A stretch of DNA of 64,000 nt from Ectopseudomonas toyotomiensis (GCF_900115695.1 NZ_FOXK01000007.1:62001-126000), one strand, 5' to 3'; shown: positions 42,151 through 52,264, counted from the first letter of the stretch. Notes: a model not told the origin generated them from the letters alone. Made by a program: numbers and translations.

Positions 42151-42996
42151 ATGGCCAGCACTACACCGGAAGGATTGCAGATTCGTCCCAGGCACATGGA
42201 TTTCGATCTGCCCAACCCGCTGCCGCGCCACTGGAACGGCGGCGACGCCTTCAAGACCCATTTGTTCGATGCCATGTCGGTGTTGTTTCCCGACGGCGAG
42301 CGTTTCTTCATCGACTCGGTACGCCATTTCCGCAACCGCATCGACGACCCGGTACTCAATGAACAGATTCGCGGTTTCATCGGCCAGGAAGGCCACCACA
42401 GCCGTGAACATCTCGAATACAGCCAGCGCCTGCGCGACCTGGGTTACGACGTAGAGCGCATCGAGAAACGCGCCCAGACGCGCATCCGCTACACCCAGAA
42501 GAAGTTCTCGCCACAACGCCAGTTGGCCGCAACCGCAGCGCTGGAACACATTACCGCGATCATGGCCGATGGCCTGCTGAGAAATAACGCATACATGGTC
42601 GACGCTCATCCGACCCTGGCTCGCCTGTGGCGTTGGCACGCGCTCGAGGAGACCGAGCACAAGGCGGTGGCCTTCGATGTCTACAACCAGGTGTGCGGCA
42701 GCCGCAAGCTGCTGCGGCGGGCAATGCTCATGGGCACTTTTTTCTTCGTGCTCGATACCACCCGTGGCTTGGCACACATGCTCAAGGTCGACGGCCTGCT
42801 GTGGAACTGGCGCGTCTGGCGCGACGGCATTCGCTGGATGTGGGGCAAGGAAGGCGTGTTCCGCCCGCTGATCCGCACTTATCTGGATTTCTTCAAGGAC
42901 GGTTTCCACCCCTGGAAGCACAACAACCTGGATCTGCTGCACGCCACCCGCGAGGAGTTTGACGGTACCCCGCTGATTCAGGCCGGAGCCGCCTGA
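42151..42996 (+). CDS. PF10118 metal-dependent hydrolase-like protein
   Basis: A 281-residue protein of the PF10118 family, whose function is not established. Two histidine/glutamate clusters, FIGQEGHHSREHLEY (about 75-89) and HALEETEHKAVAFDVY (about 158-173), look like the ligands of a ferritin-like diiron centre. An aromatic-rich C-terminal part (LLWNWRVWRDGIRWMWGK) may contact a membrane. ATG has GGAG upstream. Divergent from the AraC regulator and convergent with an alpha/beta hydrolase, in an otherwise lipid-themed region. Confidence 0.82.
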   Translation: MASTTPEGLQIRPRHMDFDLPNPLPRHWNGGDAFKTHLFDAMSVLFPDGERFFIDSVRHFRNRIDDPVLNEQIRGFIGQEGHHSREHLEYSQRLRDLGYDVERIEKRAQTRIRYTQKKFSPQRQLAATAALEHITAIMADGLLRNNAYMVDAHPTLARLWRWHALEETEHKAVAFDVYNQVCGSRKLLRRAMLMGTFFFVLDTTRGLAHMLKVDGLLWNWRVWRDGIRWMWGKEGVFRPLIRTYLDFFKDGFHPWKHNNLDLLHATREEFDGTPLIQAGAA

Positions 42997-43060
42997 AACG
43001 CAGCACCTGCCACGTAATACAAACAAGCCCGGATTGTCTCTGGGCCTTTCCAGGGCAAGC

Positions 43061-44002
43061 TCAACCCAGCAGAAATTTCATTGCATCGGCGGCGCTCTGC
43101 TCGGGAATCTCTTCCATGGGAATGTGCCCGACACCGGGGTAGACCTTGACCTGAATGCCCGGCAAATCGCGCTGCCACAACGGCACGTGCCTGGGTGAGA
43201 TCCAACGATCACGATCACCCCACATCAGCAGAGTAGGCACCTTGATCAGCGCGACCCGCTCTGGCGTCGTGTGGAGTTCTTCCTTGTTGACCTTCAACAG
43301 CACACGGAAGATATCCATCATGCCGCGGCGGTTGCCTGGGCGCCGCGACAGGTCGTAGTAGCGGTCGACCACGCCTGGTTTGATTCGTCCTGGCTCACCG
43401 TACACCTCCTTGATGCCCTGGGCGATCAAGGCGCGCGGCATCCACATCGGCATGGCGACAGTAGCGCCGGGCAGCGCAGCGGCGGCGATCATCCAAGGCA
43501 CCTTGTGCATCGGATAGCCGGCCGGGTCGATCAGCACCAGCTTGCCAACGCGCTGCGGCTGCGTCAGGGCGAAGTTCCAAGCGATATAGCCACCGAGGGA
43601 GTTGCCGGCGACATGCGCCTTGTCCACCTGCAGGTAATCGAGCAGTTGGCCAAACACATGCATCATGCGCTCGACCGAGTAGACGCCGTCGCGCGCCGGA
43701 CCGGTGAGGCCGAAGCCCGGAACGTCGAAGCGGATGATGCGGTAATGCGGGGCGAAGGCCTGCACCCACCCATCCCAGGTGTGCAGAGAAGCGACCACGC
43801 CATGGATCAGTACCAACGCCGGTTTGTCACGGCTGCCTTCGTCACGGTAATGGACATTGAAGCCGTCAATCTCGACATAGCGAGAACCCTGAGCAGCATT
43901 GCCATAACGCGATTTCAGGCGCTCCAGCGGCAGAGGCCCGAAGCCCAGACGGGCGAAGCCTGCAGCCAACGGCGGTTGCAGAGACAGTCTATTGGCAGAC
44001 AT
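43061..44002 (-). CDS. Alpha/beta hydrolase
   Basis: A 313-residue hydrolase with the full catalytic set: oxyanion-hole region LVLIHGVVASLHTWDGW, nucleophile elbow GNSLGG (about residue 136), acid in MWGDRDRWIS and His in GVGHIPMEE. It lacks a signal peptide, so it is probably cytoplasmic or membrane-peripheral; the N-terminal 60 residues precede the core fold. The substrate is unknown; esters or lipids are plausible from context. Encoded after the MalT-like regulator on the same strand, 117 bp away. Confidence 0.88.
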   Translation of the reverse strand: MSANRLSLQPPLAAGFARLGFGPLPLERLKSRYGNAAQGSRYVEIDGFNVHYRDEGSRDKPALVLIHGVVASLHTWDGWVQAFAPHYRIIRFDVPGFGLTGPARDGVYSVERMMHVFGQLLDYLQVDKAHVAGNSLGGYIAWNFALTQPQRVGKLVLIDPAGYPMHKVPWMIAAAALPGATVAMPMWMPRALIAQGIKEVYGEPGRIKPGVVDRYYDLSRRPGNRRGMMDIFRVLLKVNKEELHTTPERVALIKVPTLLMWGDRDRWISPRHVPLWQRDLPGIQVKVYPGVGHIPMEEIPEQSAADAMKFLLG

Positions 44003-44119
44003 GCGCGATACCTCGACACTTGCAGTAGGTATCCGTGATCAGAGCATGAGTGGGCGCCAAACACCGCCCAACCTAGGTTGAGCCAAGCACCGTCTTGATC
44101 GGCTGCTGCAATGCCCAGA

Positions 44120-46861
44120 TCAGCGCAGCAGACCGAGGCCCTTAGCCCGCGCCACTGCCTGAGTGCGCCGCTCGACGCCGAGCTTGCTGTTGATGTGACG
44201 GGCATGGGTCTTGACCGTGTGCAGGGAGATGAACAGACGCTCGCTGATCTCCTGATTGGAACAGCCACGCGCGATCAACTGCAGCACGGCCAACTCGCGG
44301 CCACTGAGTTTTTCCGTCAGGCCGCCCTCCTCTGCTACCACCTCCTCGTCCGAATCCCGACTGCCTGGCAACTGCACGAGCAGCGCGTCGCACAGCGGAC
44401 ACGGCGGACGCAACTGCAGACGCTCGCGCAGCCATCGCGGCTGATGCTGTAACAGCTCGATGAAAGGTAGCAACGCACCGCCTTGAGCGAGATCCAGACA
44501 ACTGTCGAGCTGCTGCTGCGCCTCCCGCTCTCGCCCGGTCTGCTTCAGTAATTGGGCGAGCTGCGCCTGCGCCGCCAGACCGACCAATTGACCACCCAGC
44601 CCCTGTGCACGCTGCTGCAACGCACGCAGACGACGCTCCGCATGCTCCAGCTCGCCCTGCAAACGCTCCAGCGCTGCCTGCTGCAGATCGATATGCAACG
44701 CCAGCTGCGGGTGAAACTCCGGCGCCAGTGCTCGCCCCTGCTCACCATAGGTTTCCGCCAGCTGAGGCAACCAGGCGGCAGCCAACTCCACCTGTCCTTG
44801 CCGCAGCCACAGCTCACACTTGATCAGCGTGATCATCGCCAGGTAGTAGATCGCCGGCACATCCCAGACATGCATCAAGCGTTCGGCCTCACCCAGCAGC
44901 GCAAACGCTTCGGCTGGCCGTCCATCACGCCCTTCCAGGCTGGCCAGCACGCAATAGCCAATCAATGCACCGACATCGCGGCAAGCCCTGGCTTCGGCAA
45001 TCCCCACCCGTAAGCGTTCCACGGCCTGAGGCTGCAGACGCAGACTGAGCAGATAGCCCTCATAAATCGTCAAGCGCGCCCGCACCGAGTAATTACGCTG
45101 TGCCGGCAAACGCTGCACCAGCAGCAATCCCTGGTGCACTTCCTCCTGCGCGCGCAGCACCTCACCACGGGCCTGCAACACACGAGCCCGCTCATAATGG
45201 GCAAGCGCCTCGAGCAGAGGGTTGTCGATACGCTGTGCCAGCTCCAGGGCGTCGCGGTTCAGCCCACGCGCACGCCACAGATCGCCACGCACCATGGCCA
45301 GGTTGGACAACGCCGACAGACACATGAAATGCGGGCCATAACGCTCCGCCGGTAAACCGGCCAAGGCCTCGCTGCATTGCAGTTCGGCACGCACACCATC
45401 GCCACGGCCACGGGCGATGACCCCATCGAGCGCCTGCCATTGCGCCAGCAGGCTGCGCTGGGTGGCAGGCTCGGCAGCCGGCAGGAAGCGTGCGAGCTGA
45501 TCAAGCAACTCTTGGGCGGCATCCAGCTGGCAGGCCAATGCCAGTGCCCAGCCATAGAGCATGATCAGTCGTGGTGTGCTGGCCAGCAGATCGTCCGGCA
45601 GATTGGTTTTCCAGCGCAGCAGCATGGCGATGTTCTGTTCCGCCAGCATCTGCTCCTCGGACAGGTTCTGCACCAGGCTGGCGGCCACGTCAGCCTGCCC
45701 CGCCAGCAGCGCCTGCTCAATGGCGGCATCCAGCATGCCTTGCGCAGCAAACCAGCGACAGGCACGCAGGTGGGCGCTACCGTGCGAACGACTCAATCCG
45801 TCGGCAGAGCGCGCATTGAGCAGGTCGGAGAACAGGTGATGATAGCGAAACCAGTGCCCCTGCTCGTCGAGCGGCACCAGAAACACCTGATTGGCCTGCA
45901 GATGACGGATGATCGCGGCGCTGTCATGGCTGTCACGAACCGCATCGCACAACTCAGCGCAGAAGCGCTCCATACAGGCGGTGTCATACAGGAACTGTTG
46001 CACCTCGGCGGGCTGCCGCTCGATGACCTCCTCGAGCAGGTATTCACGGATCAGCCCTTCACCGCCGTGCAGTTGAAGCAACTCGCCAGCTTCCGCCAGT
46101 TCCTCGACATCCAGCAGCCAGAGTCGTAAACCAGCGATCCATCCCTCACTGCGCTGCAGAATCCCGCTGACCTGCTGCTGCTCGAGACGCGCGCCCTGAC
46201 TTGCCAACAGCGCGTCCAGCTCGGCAGCCGTCAGACGCAGATCCTGCTCGTTGAGCTCCAGCAACTGCCTCGATAGACGCAGGCGCGCCAGGTGCCAGTC
46301 AGGCCGCTGACGGCTGGTGACCAACAGCAGCACACCAGGTGGTAAATGATTGAGGAAGAATTGCAGACAGCGATCCAGCACCGGCCCCTGCGCCAGATGG
46401 TAGTCGTCCAGCACCAGCAACAGCGGTTGACCATCATCGAGTTGCTGGGTCAGCTCATCGAGTAAACCGTCAAGCCACTGCTCGAATGCGAAGGGTTGGT
46501 GGCGCTGGCGCATCTTCAACAGCCCGAGCGCTTCCTCGCCGAGGCCAGGGTAGAACTGCTGCAGCCCATTCAGGAGACGCTCGAGGAAGCGCCCCGGATC
46601 ATGATCGCGCTCGCTCAGCCCGAGCCAGAGGCTGTGCCAGTGATCGGGTAGTCGTTCGCAGAACTCGATGGCCAGCGAGCTTTTGCCAAAACCTGCTGGC
46701 GCACTGACCAGCAGCAAGCGCCCTTGCAGGCCCTCCTCAAGACGCTCACACAGCCTGGGCCGTGGCATATGCCCTGCCGGCAGTGGCGGACGATAGAAAC
46801 GCGCTTCCACCGGTGTGGCCGGCGTGTAGGGAAAACCTGGCGAGCGGGAGAGATCTGTCAT
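44120..46861 (-). CDS. MalT-like LuxR-family transcriptional regulator (LAL type)
   Basis: A 913-residue STAND-type activator. An N-terminal NTPase has Walker A SAPAGFGKSSLAIEF (about residue 58) and Walker B LLLVLDDYHL; a winged-helix and long helical-repeat sensor region (about 380-830) follow; the C-terminus is a LuxR HTH (LSGRELAVLQLIARGCSNQE and LFISLHTVKTHARHI). Such proteins bind an inducer and ATP and then activate promoters. It is the nearest regulator to the DUF1302/DUF1329 genes on the same strand. Ribosome-binding site is weak. Confidence 0.92.
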   Translation of the reverse strand: MTDLSRSPGFPYTPATPVEARFYRPPLPAGHMPRPRLCERLEEGLQGRLLLVSAPAGFGKSSLAIEFCERLPDHWHSLWLGLSERDHDPGRFLERLLNGLQQFYPGLGEEALGLLKMRQRHQPFAFEQWLDGLLDELTQQLDDGQPLLLVLDDYHLAQGPVLDRCLQFFLNHLPPGVLLLVTSRQRPDWHLARLRLSRQLLELNEQDLRLTAAELDALLASQGARLEQQQVSGILQRSEGWIAGLRLWLLDVEELAEAGELLQLHGGEGLIREYLLEEVIERQPAEVQQFLYDTACMERFCAELCDAVRDSHDSAAIIRHLQANQVFLVPLDEQGHWFRYHHLFSDLLNARSADGLSRSHGSAHLRACRWFAAQGMLDAAIEQALLAGQADVAASLVQNLSEEQMLAEQNIAMLLRWKTNLPDDLLASTPRLIMLYGWALALACQLDAAQELLDQLARFLPAAEPATQRSLLAQWQALDGVIARGRGDGVRAELQCSEALAGLPAERYGPHFMCLSALSNLAMVRGDLWRARGLNRDALELAQRIDNPLLEALAHYERARVLQARGEVLRAQEEVHQGLLLVQRLPAQRNYSVRARLTIYEGYLLSLRLQPQAVERLRVGIAEARACRDVGALIGYCVLASLEGRDGRPAEAFALLGEAERLMHVWDVPAIYYLAMITLIKCELWLRQGQVELAAAWLPQLAETYGEQGRALAPEFHPQLALHIDLQQAALERLQGELEHAERRLRALQQRAQGLGGQLVGLAAQAQLAQLLKQTGREREAQQQLDSCLDLAQGGALLPFIELLQHQPRWLRERLQLRPPCPLCDALLVQLPGSRDSDEEVVAEEGGLTEKLSGRELAVLQLIARGCSNQEISERLFISLHTVKTHARHINSKLGVERRTQAVARAKGLGLLR

Positions 46862-46961
46862 CGGCCTATTCTTGGAAGTCTTCTATGTGCATCGGCGGGC
46901 TCGATCTGAACCCAGCCTAGCGACTTGCAATGGCCATTTGAAGCGCCCGCTACAGTCCGTA

Positions 46962-46994
46962 ACGAAAAAGCCGGCACAAGGCCGGCTTCTTCGT
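46962..46994. terminator. Intrinsic terminator after the DUF1329 gene
   Basis: A 14 bp stem with one mismatch (ACGAAAAAGCCGGC with GCCGGCTTCTTCGT) and a 5 nt loop, 17 bp after the DUF1329 stop; it separates that operon from the luxR-type gene. Confidence 0.8.
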
Positions 46995-47011
46995 GTTGCT
47001 TGAGGCAGGTT

Positions 47012-48388
47012 TTAGCGAACGCCAGCCTGACGCAGAGCGGCCGGGGTGTAATCGCTGCTGGAGGCCTTGTAGTTGAAGTCGTAGGCTTGTTTCTCCTCGT
47101 TCTTCATACCCAGGGCCAGGTAGCGACCGGACAGCAGGTCGTACAGGGTTTCCAGTGTATACCAGGGCACCTGCTTGTCGTAGTAGTACTGGGCATGCGC
47201 CTCAGCTACACGCCACAGGGTGCCACGGCCGTCGTAGTGGTCGATCAGAGCGGCTTGCCAGGTGTCCTCGTCGATGTAGAAGTCACGCTTGGCGTAGATG
47301 TGACGCTCGCCAGACTTCAGGGTCGCGGTCACGTGCCATACGCGGTGCAGCTCGTAACGAGTCAGATCCTGGTTGATGTGGCCGGCCTTGATGATGTCGG
47401 CGTACTTCAGGTTCGGCGAGTCGAGCTTGTAGGCATTGTAGGGGATATAGATCTCCTTCTTGCCGATCAATTGCCAGTCGTAACGATCCGGCGCACCGTT
47501 GTACATGTCCAGGTTGTCCGAGGTGCGCAGGCCGTCAGCGGCGGTACCCGGACCGTCGTAAGACACCTGCGGGGCACGACGCACACGACGCTGACCGGCG
47601 TTGTACAGCCACGCCAGACGCGGTTCCTTCACCTGGTCCAGGGTCTCATGTACCAGCAGCACGTTGCCGGCCAGGCGCGACGGAGCGGTTACGCGCTGCT
47701 TGAAGTAGAACAGTACGTTGCCGGCCTTGCTCGGGTCATAGTCGGTCAGCGCATCGCGGAAAACAAACTCGTCTAGGAAGTAGACCAGCGAGTAGGAACC
47801 GTTCGCCTGCGGAGTCGCCTGGGTCACCAGACGACGCACGCTGCCACCGCGGTAGCGGGTGATGTGGTTCCAGATCACTTCCAGACCGTTCTGCGGGATC
47901 GGGAAGGGGTTGGCGGTCTGGAAGTTCTCCAGGCCATTACCACCTTCCACCATCTTGGTGTTCACCGCGTTCTGCTTGGTCGCCTCCAGCACCGCAGCCG
48001 GCAGGCTGGCCGAACGGTGAGTCGGATAGACCGGCATCTTGTAGCTTTCCGGGTAGCGCTTGAACATCGCCAGCTGGCCAGGGGTCAGCTTGTCCTTGTA
48101 CTGGTCGACGTTCTGCGCGGTGATGGTGAACAGCGGCTGCTCGTTGGCGAACGGATCGGCCAAAAAGCCACGCGGATCGACCACACCGGCGTTAGTCGGC
48201 AGACCGCCGGTCCAGGCCGGAATCGAACCATCGGCATTGCCGGCCATCTCGGCACCGACTGGAGTCAGGGTGTTGCCCAGCTTCGCCGCCTCATCGGGCG
48301 ACACCGCCGCCATCACGCTGGTAGCCAGCAGAGACAGGGTCAGGACACCGCGTTGCCACAGTTTTTTTGTTGTTTTCATTTGCATCAT
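47012..48388 (-). CDS. DUF1329 periplasmic protein
   Basis: A 458-residue exported protein. A signal peptide (KKLWQRGVLTLSLLATSVMA, cleavage before AVSPDEAAKLG) is followed by the DUF1329 region with TLTPVGAEMAGNADGSIPAWTGG, characteristic of the family, which has a LolA/LolB-like lipid-binding fold. A role as periplasmic carrier of a hydrophobic molecule is inferred from the fold. It follows the DUF1302 gene by 23 bp on the same strand, a pairing seen widely in Pseudomonas. ATG 48388 has GAGG 6 nt upstream. Confidence 0.9.
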   Translation of the reverse strand: MMQMKTTKKLWQRGVLTLSLLATSVMAAVSPDEAAKLGNTLTPVGAEMAGNADGSIPAWTGGLPTNAGVVDPRGFLADPFANEQPLFTITAQNVDQYKDKLTPGQLAMFKRYPESYKMPVYPTHRSASLPAAVLEATKQNAVNTKMVEGGNGLENFQTANPFPIPQNGLEVIWNHITRYRGGSVRRLVTQATPQANGSYSLVYFLDEFVFRDALTDYDPSKAGNVLFYFKQRVTAPSRLAGNVLLVHETLDQVKEPRLAWLYNAGQRRVRRAPQVSYDGPGTAADGLRTSDNLDMYNGAPDRYDWQLIGKKEIYIPYNAYKLDSPNLKYADIIKAGHINQDLTRYELHRVWHVTATLKSGERHIYAKRDFYIDEDTWQAALIDHYDGRGTLWRVAEAHAQYYYDKQVPWYTLETLYDLLSGRYLALGMKNEEKQAYDFNYKASSSDYTPAALRQAGVR

Positions 48389-48411
48389 GATTCCTCGAAA
48401 TTCCTGGACGC

Positions 48412-50364
48412 TTAGAAGTTCATACCGAAGCTGAGTGCGACGAAGTCGCGGTCACGCTGAGTGTTGTACTTTCCACCACCGAAGAAGTTGGTGTACGACA
48501 GATCAGCGGTGTAGGTGTTCTGGTACTCGGCATTAAGACCAAGGCTCACGGCCTTGCGACCTTCCTCGAAGTTGGCGCCTGGGCCAGGAGAATAGCCCTT
48601 CACATCGTGCGACCATGCGACACTTGGACGCAGATTCACGCCAGCCAGGGCATTCGGGTATTCCCAAATAGCGCGAGCGCGATAGCCCCAGGAGTTGGAG
48701 GTAGTGAAACCGTCATTTTCACAATAGCGTCCGACATTCTCGGCCGTACCACTACCCAAATTCCCTGTATTCAGGCTTTGGCAAGTACCGCCAGGCAGAG
48801 GCCCCGGCCCAAAGACGGGGTCACGCCCGTAACGTGCCTCGCTATTGCTTTCCAAACCACCGACATGGGTCCAACCGATTTCACCCACCAACGTCAGACG
48901 ACTTGCGCCCATGACTTGATCTAAGAAATGAGTGAAAGTCGTTTGAAGCTGAGTGATTTCCTTACGGCGATAGCCATGCAGATCGGTGCCGGGAGAGCCC
49001 TGCAGTACCGACACATTAGGATTAAGCGGCGTAATGCCGGCAAAGAGGATATCGGTGGAGTTCAGTTGTACTGGTGCGTTGGGTCGGTAGCTGATCTCCC
49101 CGCTCCACGCGGTGCCTGTTGGCAAAGTGGTTGAGAAGCTCAAGCCATAAAGACGAATGTCTTCCGGATACTCCACAAAGTACTTGGAATTACCAGCCAC
49201 GACTAGCGGAGCCAATTGCCCCACCAAGCCTGGGATAGCAGGGCCAGGCACACCAATACCATTTAGCTGCGAACCAAGACCGCCGGGATTCGAAGGAATG
49301 AACAATGCATAGACGGAGGGATCGGCAGCCGCGCCACTAAATATCGGCAAGCGACTGTGATAATTCATCGCATAGAAACCGAATTCGGTATCCAATGGCT
49401 CAAACAGATAGCGGAATGCGACACCCCACTGACCACTGTCTCGGGCATCTCGATCAGCGCCACGGGCAACCAGAACCCCTTCATCGGGGTTACTCCAAGA
49501 AACACCATTGTCCTTGAGAAGATCAACAACCCCCGGAGCCAACGGGCCGAGGCCTGCCAAGGATTGAGACAAACCAACCTCCGTACTGAGCACTGGTAAG
49601 TTGTTATCACAACCATCCGCAATAATATCCGCCTGAGAGAAGAAGGTGCCGCAGTTATCCACCACGGTCTGATCCCATTCAACCTGGTAAAAAGCTTCCA
49701 TGGAAAGGTTGTCGGTCAAACTCTGCGCGACATAGAACATGTTGACAGGGATCAGACCTTCCTTGATCTCCGCGCCAGGGCGACGGAATGCAGAAACGTC
49801 AACGGGGTTGATGGCGTTGATGCCACCACCTATGAAAGTACTCTCACCCCAGTTGACCACTTGCTTACCGAAACGAACGCTACCCGGCATATTACCGATG
49901 GCGTAGTTGTGGTAGATGAAGGCGTCGAGGATCTCAGCGCCGGAAGACTGCGCGCCCTCTTTACGGTTGCTATCGCTGATGTCCTTGAACAGACGGCTCT
50001 CGTCCTTCAGCTCGAAGTCGTACCAATATTTGCCGCGAACGAATACGCCGGTGTCACCGTACTTCAGTTCAAGATCATGGATACCTTTAAAGATTTTCGA
50101 GAAGGTCTCACCACGCTTGAAGTTCAGGTGACCGTCATCGGAGGTCTGCGACAGACCACGACCGCCGTTATTCACGCCGATCAGGTCTTTATCTGCCTTT
50201 TCAGTCGACCAACTGGCGCCCACCGACAGCGACGAGTCGAACTGGCCTTCGATCTCGCCGATATTGAAAGTGACGCCGAATGCCGGAGCGGCAAGGGTGG
50301 AAGCGAGGCTGACGGCCAGCGGCAGTTTTGCCAGGCGCCAGTAGGGTTTTGTTTTTGTTGTCAT
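48412..50364 (-). CDS. DUF1302 outer-membrane beta-barrel protein
   Basis: A 650-residue exported protein. Signal peptide LAKLPLAVSLASTLAAPAFG, then VTFNIGEIEGQFDSSLSVGA, alternating hydrophobic/polar strands throughout and a C-terminal phenylalanine (FVALSFGMNF), the signature used by the BAM machinery. This marks it as a long outer-membrane barrel of the DUF1302 family, proposed to move hydrophobic compounds. The middle third (about 48700-49750) uses more A/T at third positions than its neighbours. Upstream lie a PsrA-like box and a second palindrome. Confidence 0.9.
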   Translation of the reverse strand: MTTKTKPYWRLAKLPLAVSLASTLAAPAFGVTFNIGEIEGQFDSSLSVGASWSTEKADKDLIGVNNGGRGLSQTSDDGHLNFKRGETFSKIFKGIHDLELKYGDTGVFVRGKYWYDFELKDESRLFKDISDSNRKEGAQSSGAEILDAFIYHNYAIGNMPGSVRFGKQVVNWGESTFIGGGINAINPVDVSAFRRPGAEIKEGLIPVNMFYVAQSLTDNLSMEAFYQVEWDQTVVDNCGTFFSQADIIADGCDNNLPVLSTEVGLSQSLAGLGPLAPGVVDLLKDNGVSWSNPDEGVLVARGADRDARDSGQWGVAFRYLFEPLDTEFGFYAMNYHSRLPIFSGAAADPSVYALFIPSNPGGLGSQLNGIGVPGPAIPGLVGQLAPLVVAGNSKYFVEYPEDIRLYGLSFSTTLPTGTAWSGEISYRPNAPVQLNSTDILFAGITPLNPNVSVLQGSPGTDLHGYRRKEITQLQTTFTHFLDQVMGASRLTLVGEIGWTHVGGLESNSEARYGRDPVFGPGPLPGGTCQSLNTGNLGSGTAENVGRYCENDGFTTSNSWGYRARAIWEYPNALAGVNLRPSVAWSHDVKGYSPGPGANFEEGRKAVSLGLNAEYQNTYTADLSYTNFFGGGKYNTQRDRDFVALSFGMNF

Positions 50365-50529
50365 CGACGCTACTCCATGTGTTTTTTGTTATGGATGCTT
50401 TGACTATAGCCAGCAGGTGGTACTGCTTGATCCCTCGAAAGTGTGATTTGCAGCCCCCAGGCACTCTGGCTCGCAGGTTTCAGGCCCTGCCCCTAGCCAA
50501 GCATGGACGTGAAACAGCAATTAGCAAGC

Positions 50530-50543
50530 CAAACGCTTGTTTG
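50530..50543. promoter_or_regulatory. PsrA-like operator upstream of DUF1302-DUF1329
   Basis: CAAACGCTTGTTTG fits the published Pseudomonas PsrA consensus (G/C)AAAC-N2-4-GTTT(G/C) with four spacer bases. PsrA is a TetR-family repressor released by long-chain acyl-CoA. The box is 166 bp upstream of the DUF1302 start and after the stop of the acyl-CoA ligase gene. Confidence 0.55.
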
Positions 50544-50555
50544 ACTGAGCGGTCA
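50542..50555. promoter_or_regulatory. Second, overlapping imperfect palindrome (TGACTGAGCGGTCA)
   Basis: Half-sites TGACTG and CGGTCA form an imperfect inverted repeat overlapping the PsrA-like box by two bases. It has the size and shape of a TetR-family operator; the factor is unknown. Confidence 0.35.
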
Positions 50556-50581
50556 CTTTCACCGGCCAGTCAATTCGCACC

Positions 50582-52264
50582 TCACAGCGTGGACAGGAAC
50601 GCGCTGCCAGCCTCCAGCCACTGGGCGATTTCGACGCGAATGCGCTTCTTGTCCAGTTTGCCAACGCTGGTCTTGGGAATTTCAGTAACAAGGGCGATCT
50701 GCGTGGGAATCGCCCACTTGTTGATGTGGCCTTGCTCCACGAAAGGCTTGAGATGCTCCTTCAAGCCTTTGGCATCCAGCCCCTGTTCTTCGCGCAGCAC
50801 CAACAGCGCGAACGGGCGCTCCCCCCACTGCGGATCAGGCACCCCAACCACTGCCACTTCACGTACCACAGGGTGACGGCTGATCAGGTCCTCCAGCTCC
50901 AGTGAGGAAATCCACTCGCCACCGGTCTTGATCACGTCCTTGATGCGATCACGGATTTCGATGAAGCCCATGCCATCGATGGTCGCCACATCGCCGGTAT
51001 GCAGCCAGCCATGCGCCCAGAGCTCCTCACCCTTCTCTGGCTCACGGAAATAGCCCTGGGTCAGCCAAGGAGCACGCAACACCAACTCACCCTGGGATTC
51101 GCCGTCACTGGGCAATAATTTTCCGTCAGCATCCATGATCGCAGCCTCCACCAACGGCACCGGAATACCGGCCTTGATCCGATAAGTGGTGCGTTCATCC
51201 TCGCTACCCGCGCGCAGCTCCTCATTGAGATAAGCGCAGGAGATCAAGGGGCAAGTCTCGGACATGCCATAGGCCGCCGTCAGCTGGATGCCGCGCTCCT
51301 TGGCCGCCTCGTAGAGGGAGCGATTCAGCGCGCTACCACCGATGATCATCTTCATGCCGCCGAAGTCATGGCCCTGCGCCCCCGGTGCACTCAGCACCAT
51401 CTGCAGGATGGTCGGGACGCAGTGGGAGAAGTTGACCTTCTCTTCCTTGATCAGGCGGCAAAGCATTTCCGGCTCGTAGCGGCCGGGATATACCTGCTTG
51501 ACCCCAAGCATGGTGGCCACGTACGGCACGCCCCAGGCATGCACGTGGAACATCGGCGTAATCGGCATGTAGACATCGTCGTTGCCCAGCAGGCGGATGC
51601 TGTCAAGGCCGCCCATGGTGGTCGCCATGGACATGGTGTGCAGCACCAGTTGCCGATGAGTGAAGTACACGCCCTTGGGGTTACCAGTGGTGCCAGTGGT
51701 ATAGAAGGTCGTAGCCACCGAGTTCTCATCGAAATCGGCGAAGTCGTAGTGCGGGCTGGCCGCGGCCAGCAGGCTCTCGTACTCGCCAACGAGGTTCGGC
51801 AACTCGGCGTTCTTGTCTTCGCCATCGGTCAACAGCAGGGTCTTCTCGACGGTGGTGAGCTGCCCGGCAATGCCGTTGTACAGCGGCACGAACTCACTGT
51901 TGACCAGCACGAAACGGTCCTCGGCGTGGTTCATGGTGTAGAGAATCTGATCCGGCGACAGGCGGATGTTGATGGTGTGCAGTACCGCGCCGAGCATGGG
52001 TATGGCGAACATGCACTCAAGATAGCGGTGACTGTCCCAGTCCATGACCGCCACGGTATCGCCGGCCTTGACCCCCGCCTCGCTGAGCACGCTGGCCAGC
52101 CTTGCGACACGCTCGTTGAAGGTGGCGTAGCTGTAACGCAGTTTGTCGCGATAAACGATTTCGCGGGTCTTCTCGTAGCGACTACCGGAGAGCAGCAGAC
52201 GCTTGATCAGCAGCGGATAGGCGTGGGCGTTGTTGGCGGGAGGGATCAGTCGAGTCTGCAGCAT
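50582..52264 (-). CDS. Medium/long-chain acyl-CoA ligase (AMP-forming)
   Basis: A 560-residue adenylating enzyme that activates a carboxylic acid to its CoA thioester. ATP-binding P-loop [12 protein letters not shown] (about 190), the acyl-adenylate motif YGMSETCPL (about 325), [16 protein letters not shown] and the C-terminal catalytic lysine in [14 protein letters not shown] are intact. Similarity is to fatty-acyl ligases; chain length cannot be told. The ATG at 52264 has AAGGTGA upstream. It is divergent from the thiolase gene. Confidence 0.92.
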   Translation of the reverse strand: MLQTRLIPPANNAHAYPLLIKRLLLSGSRYEKTREIVYRDKLRYSYATFNERVARLASVLSEAGVKAGDTVAVMDWDSHRYLECMFAIPMLGAVLHTINIRLSPDQILYTMNHAEDRFVLVNSEFVPLYNGIAGQLTTVEKTLLLTDGEDKNAELPNLVGEYESLLAAASPHYDFADFDENSVATTFYTTGTTGNPKGVYFTHRQLVLHTMSMATTMGGLDSIRLLGNDDVYMPITPMFHVHAWGVPYVATMLGVKQVYPGRYEPEMLCRLIKEEKVNFSHCVPTILQMVLSAPGAQGHDFGGMKMIIGGSALNRSLYEAAKERGIQLTAAYGMSETCPLISCAYLNEELRAGSEDERTTYRIKAGIPVPLVEAAIMDADGKLLPSDGESQGELVLRAPWLTQGYFREPEKGEELWAHGWLHTGDVATIDGMGFIEIRDRIKDVIKTGGEWISSLELEDLISRHPVVREVAVVGVPDPQWGERPFALLVLREEQGLDAKGLKEHLKPFVEQGHINKWAIPTQIALVTEIPKTSVGKLDKKRIRVEIAQWLEAGSAFLSTL

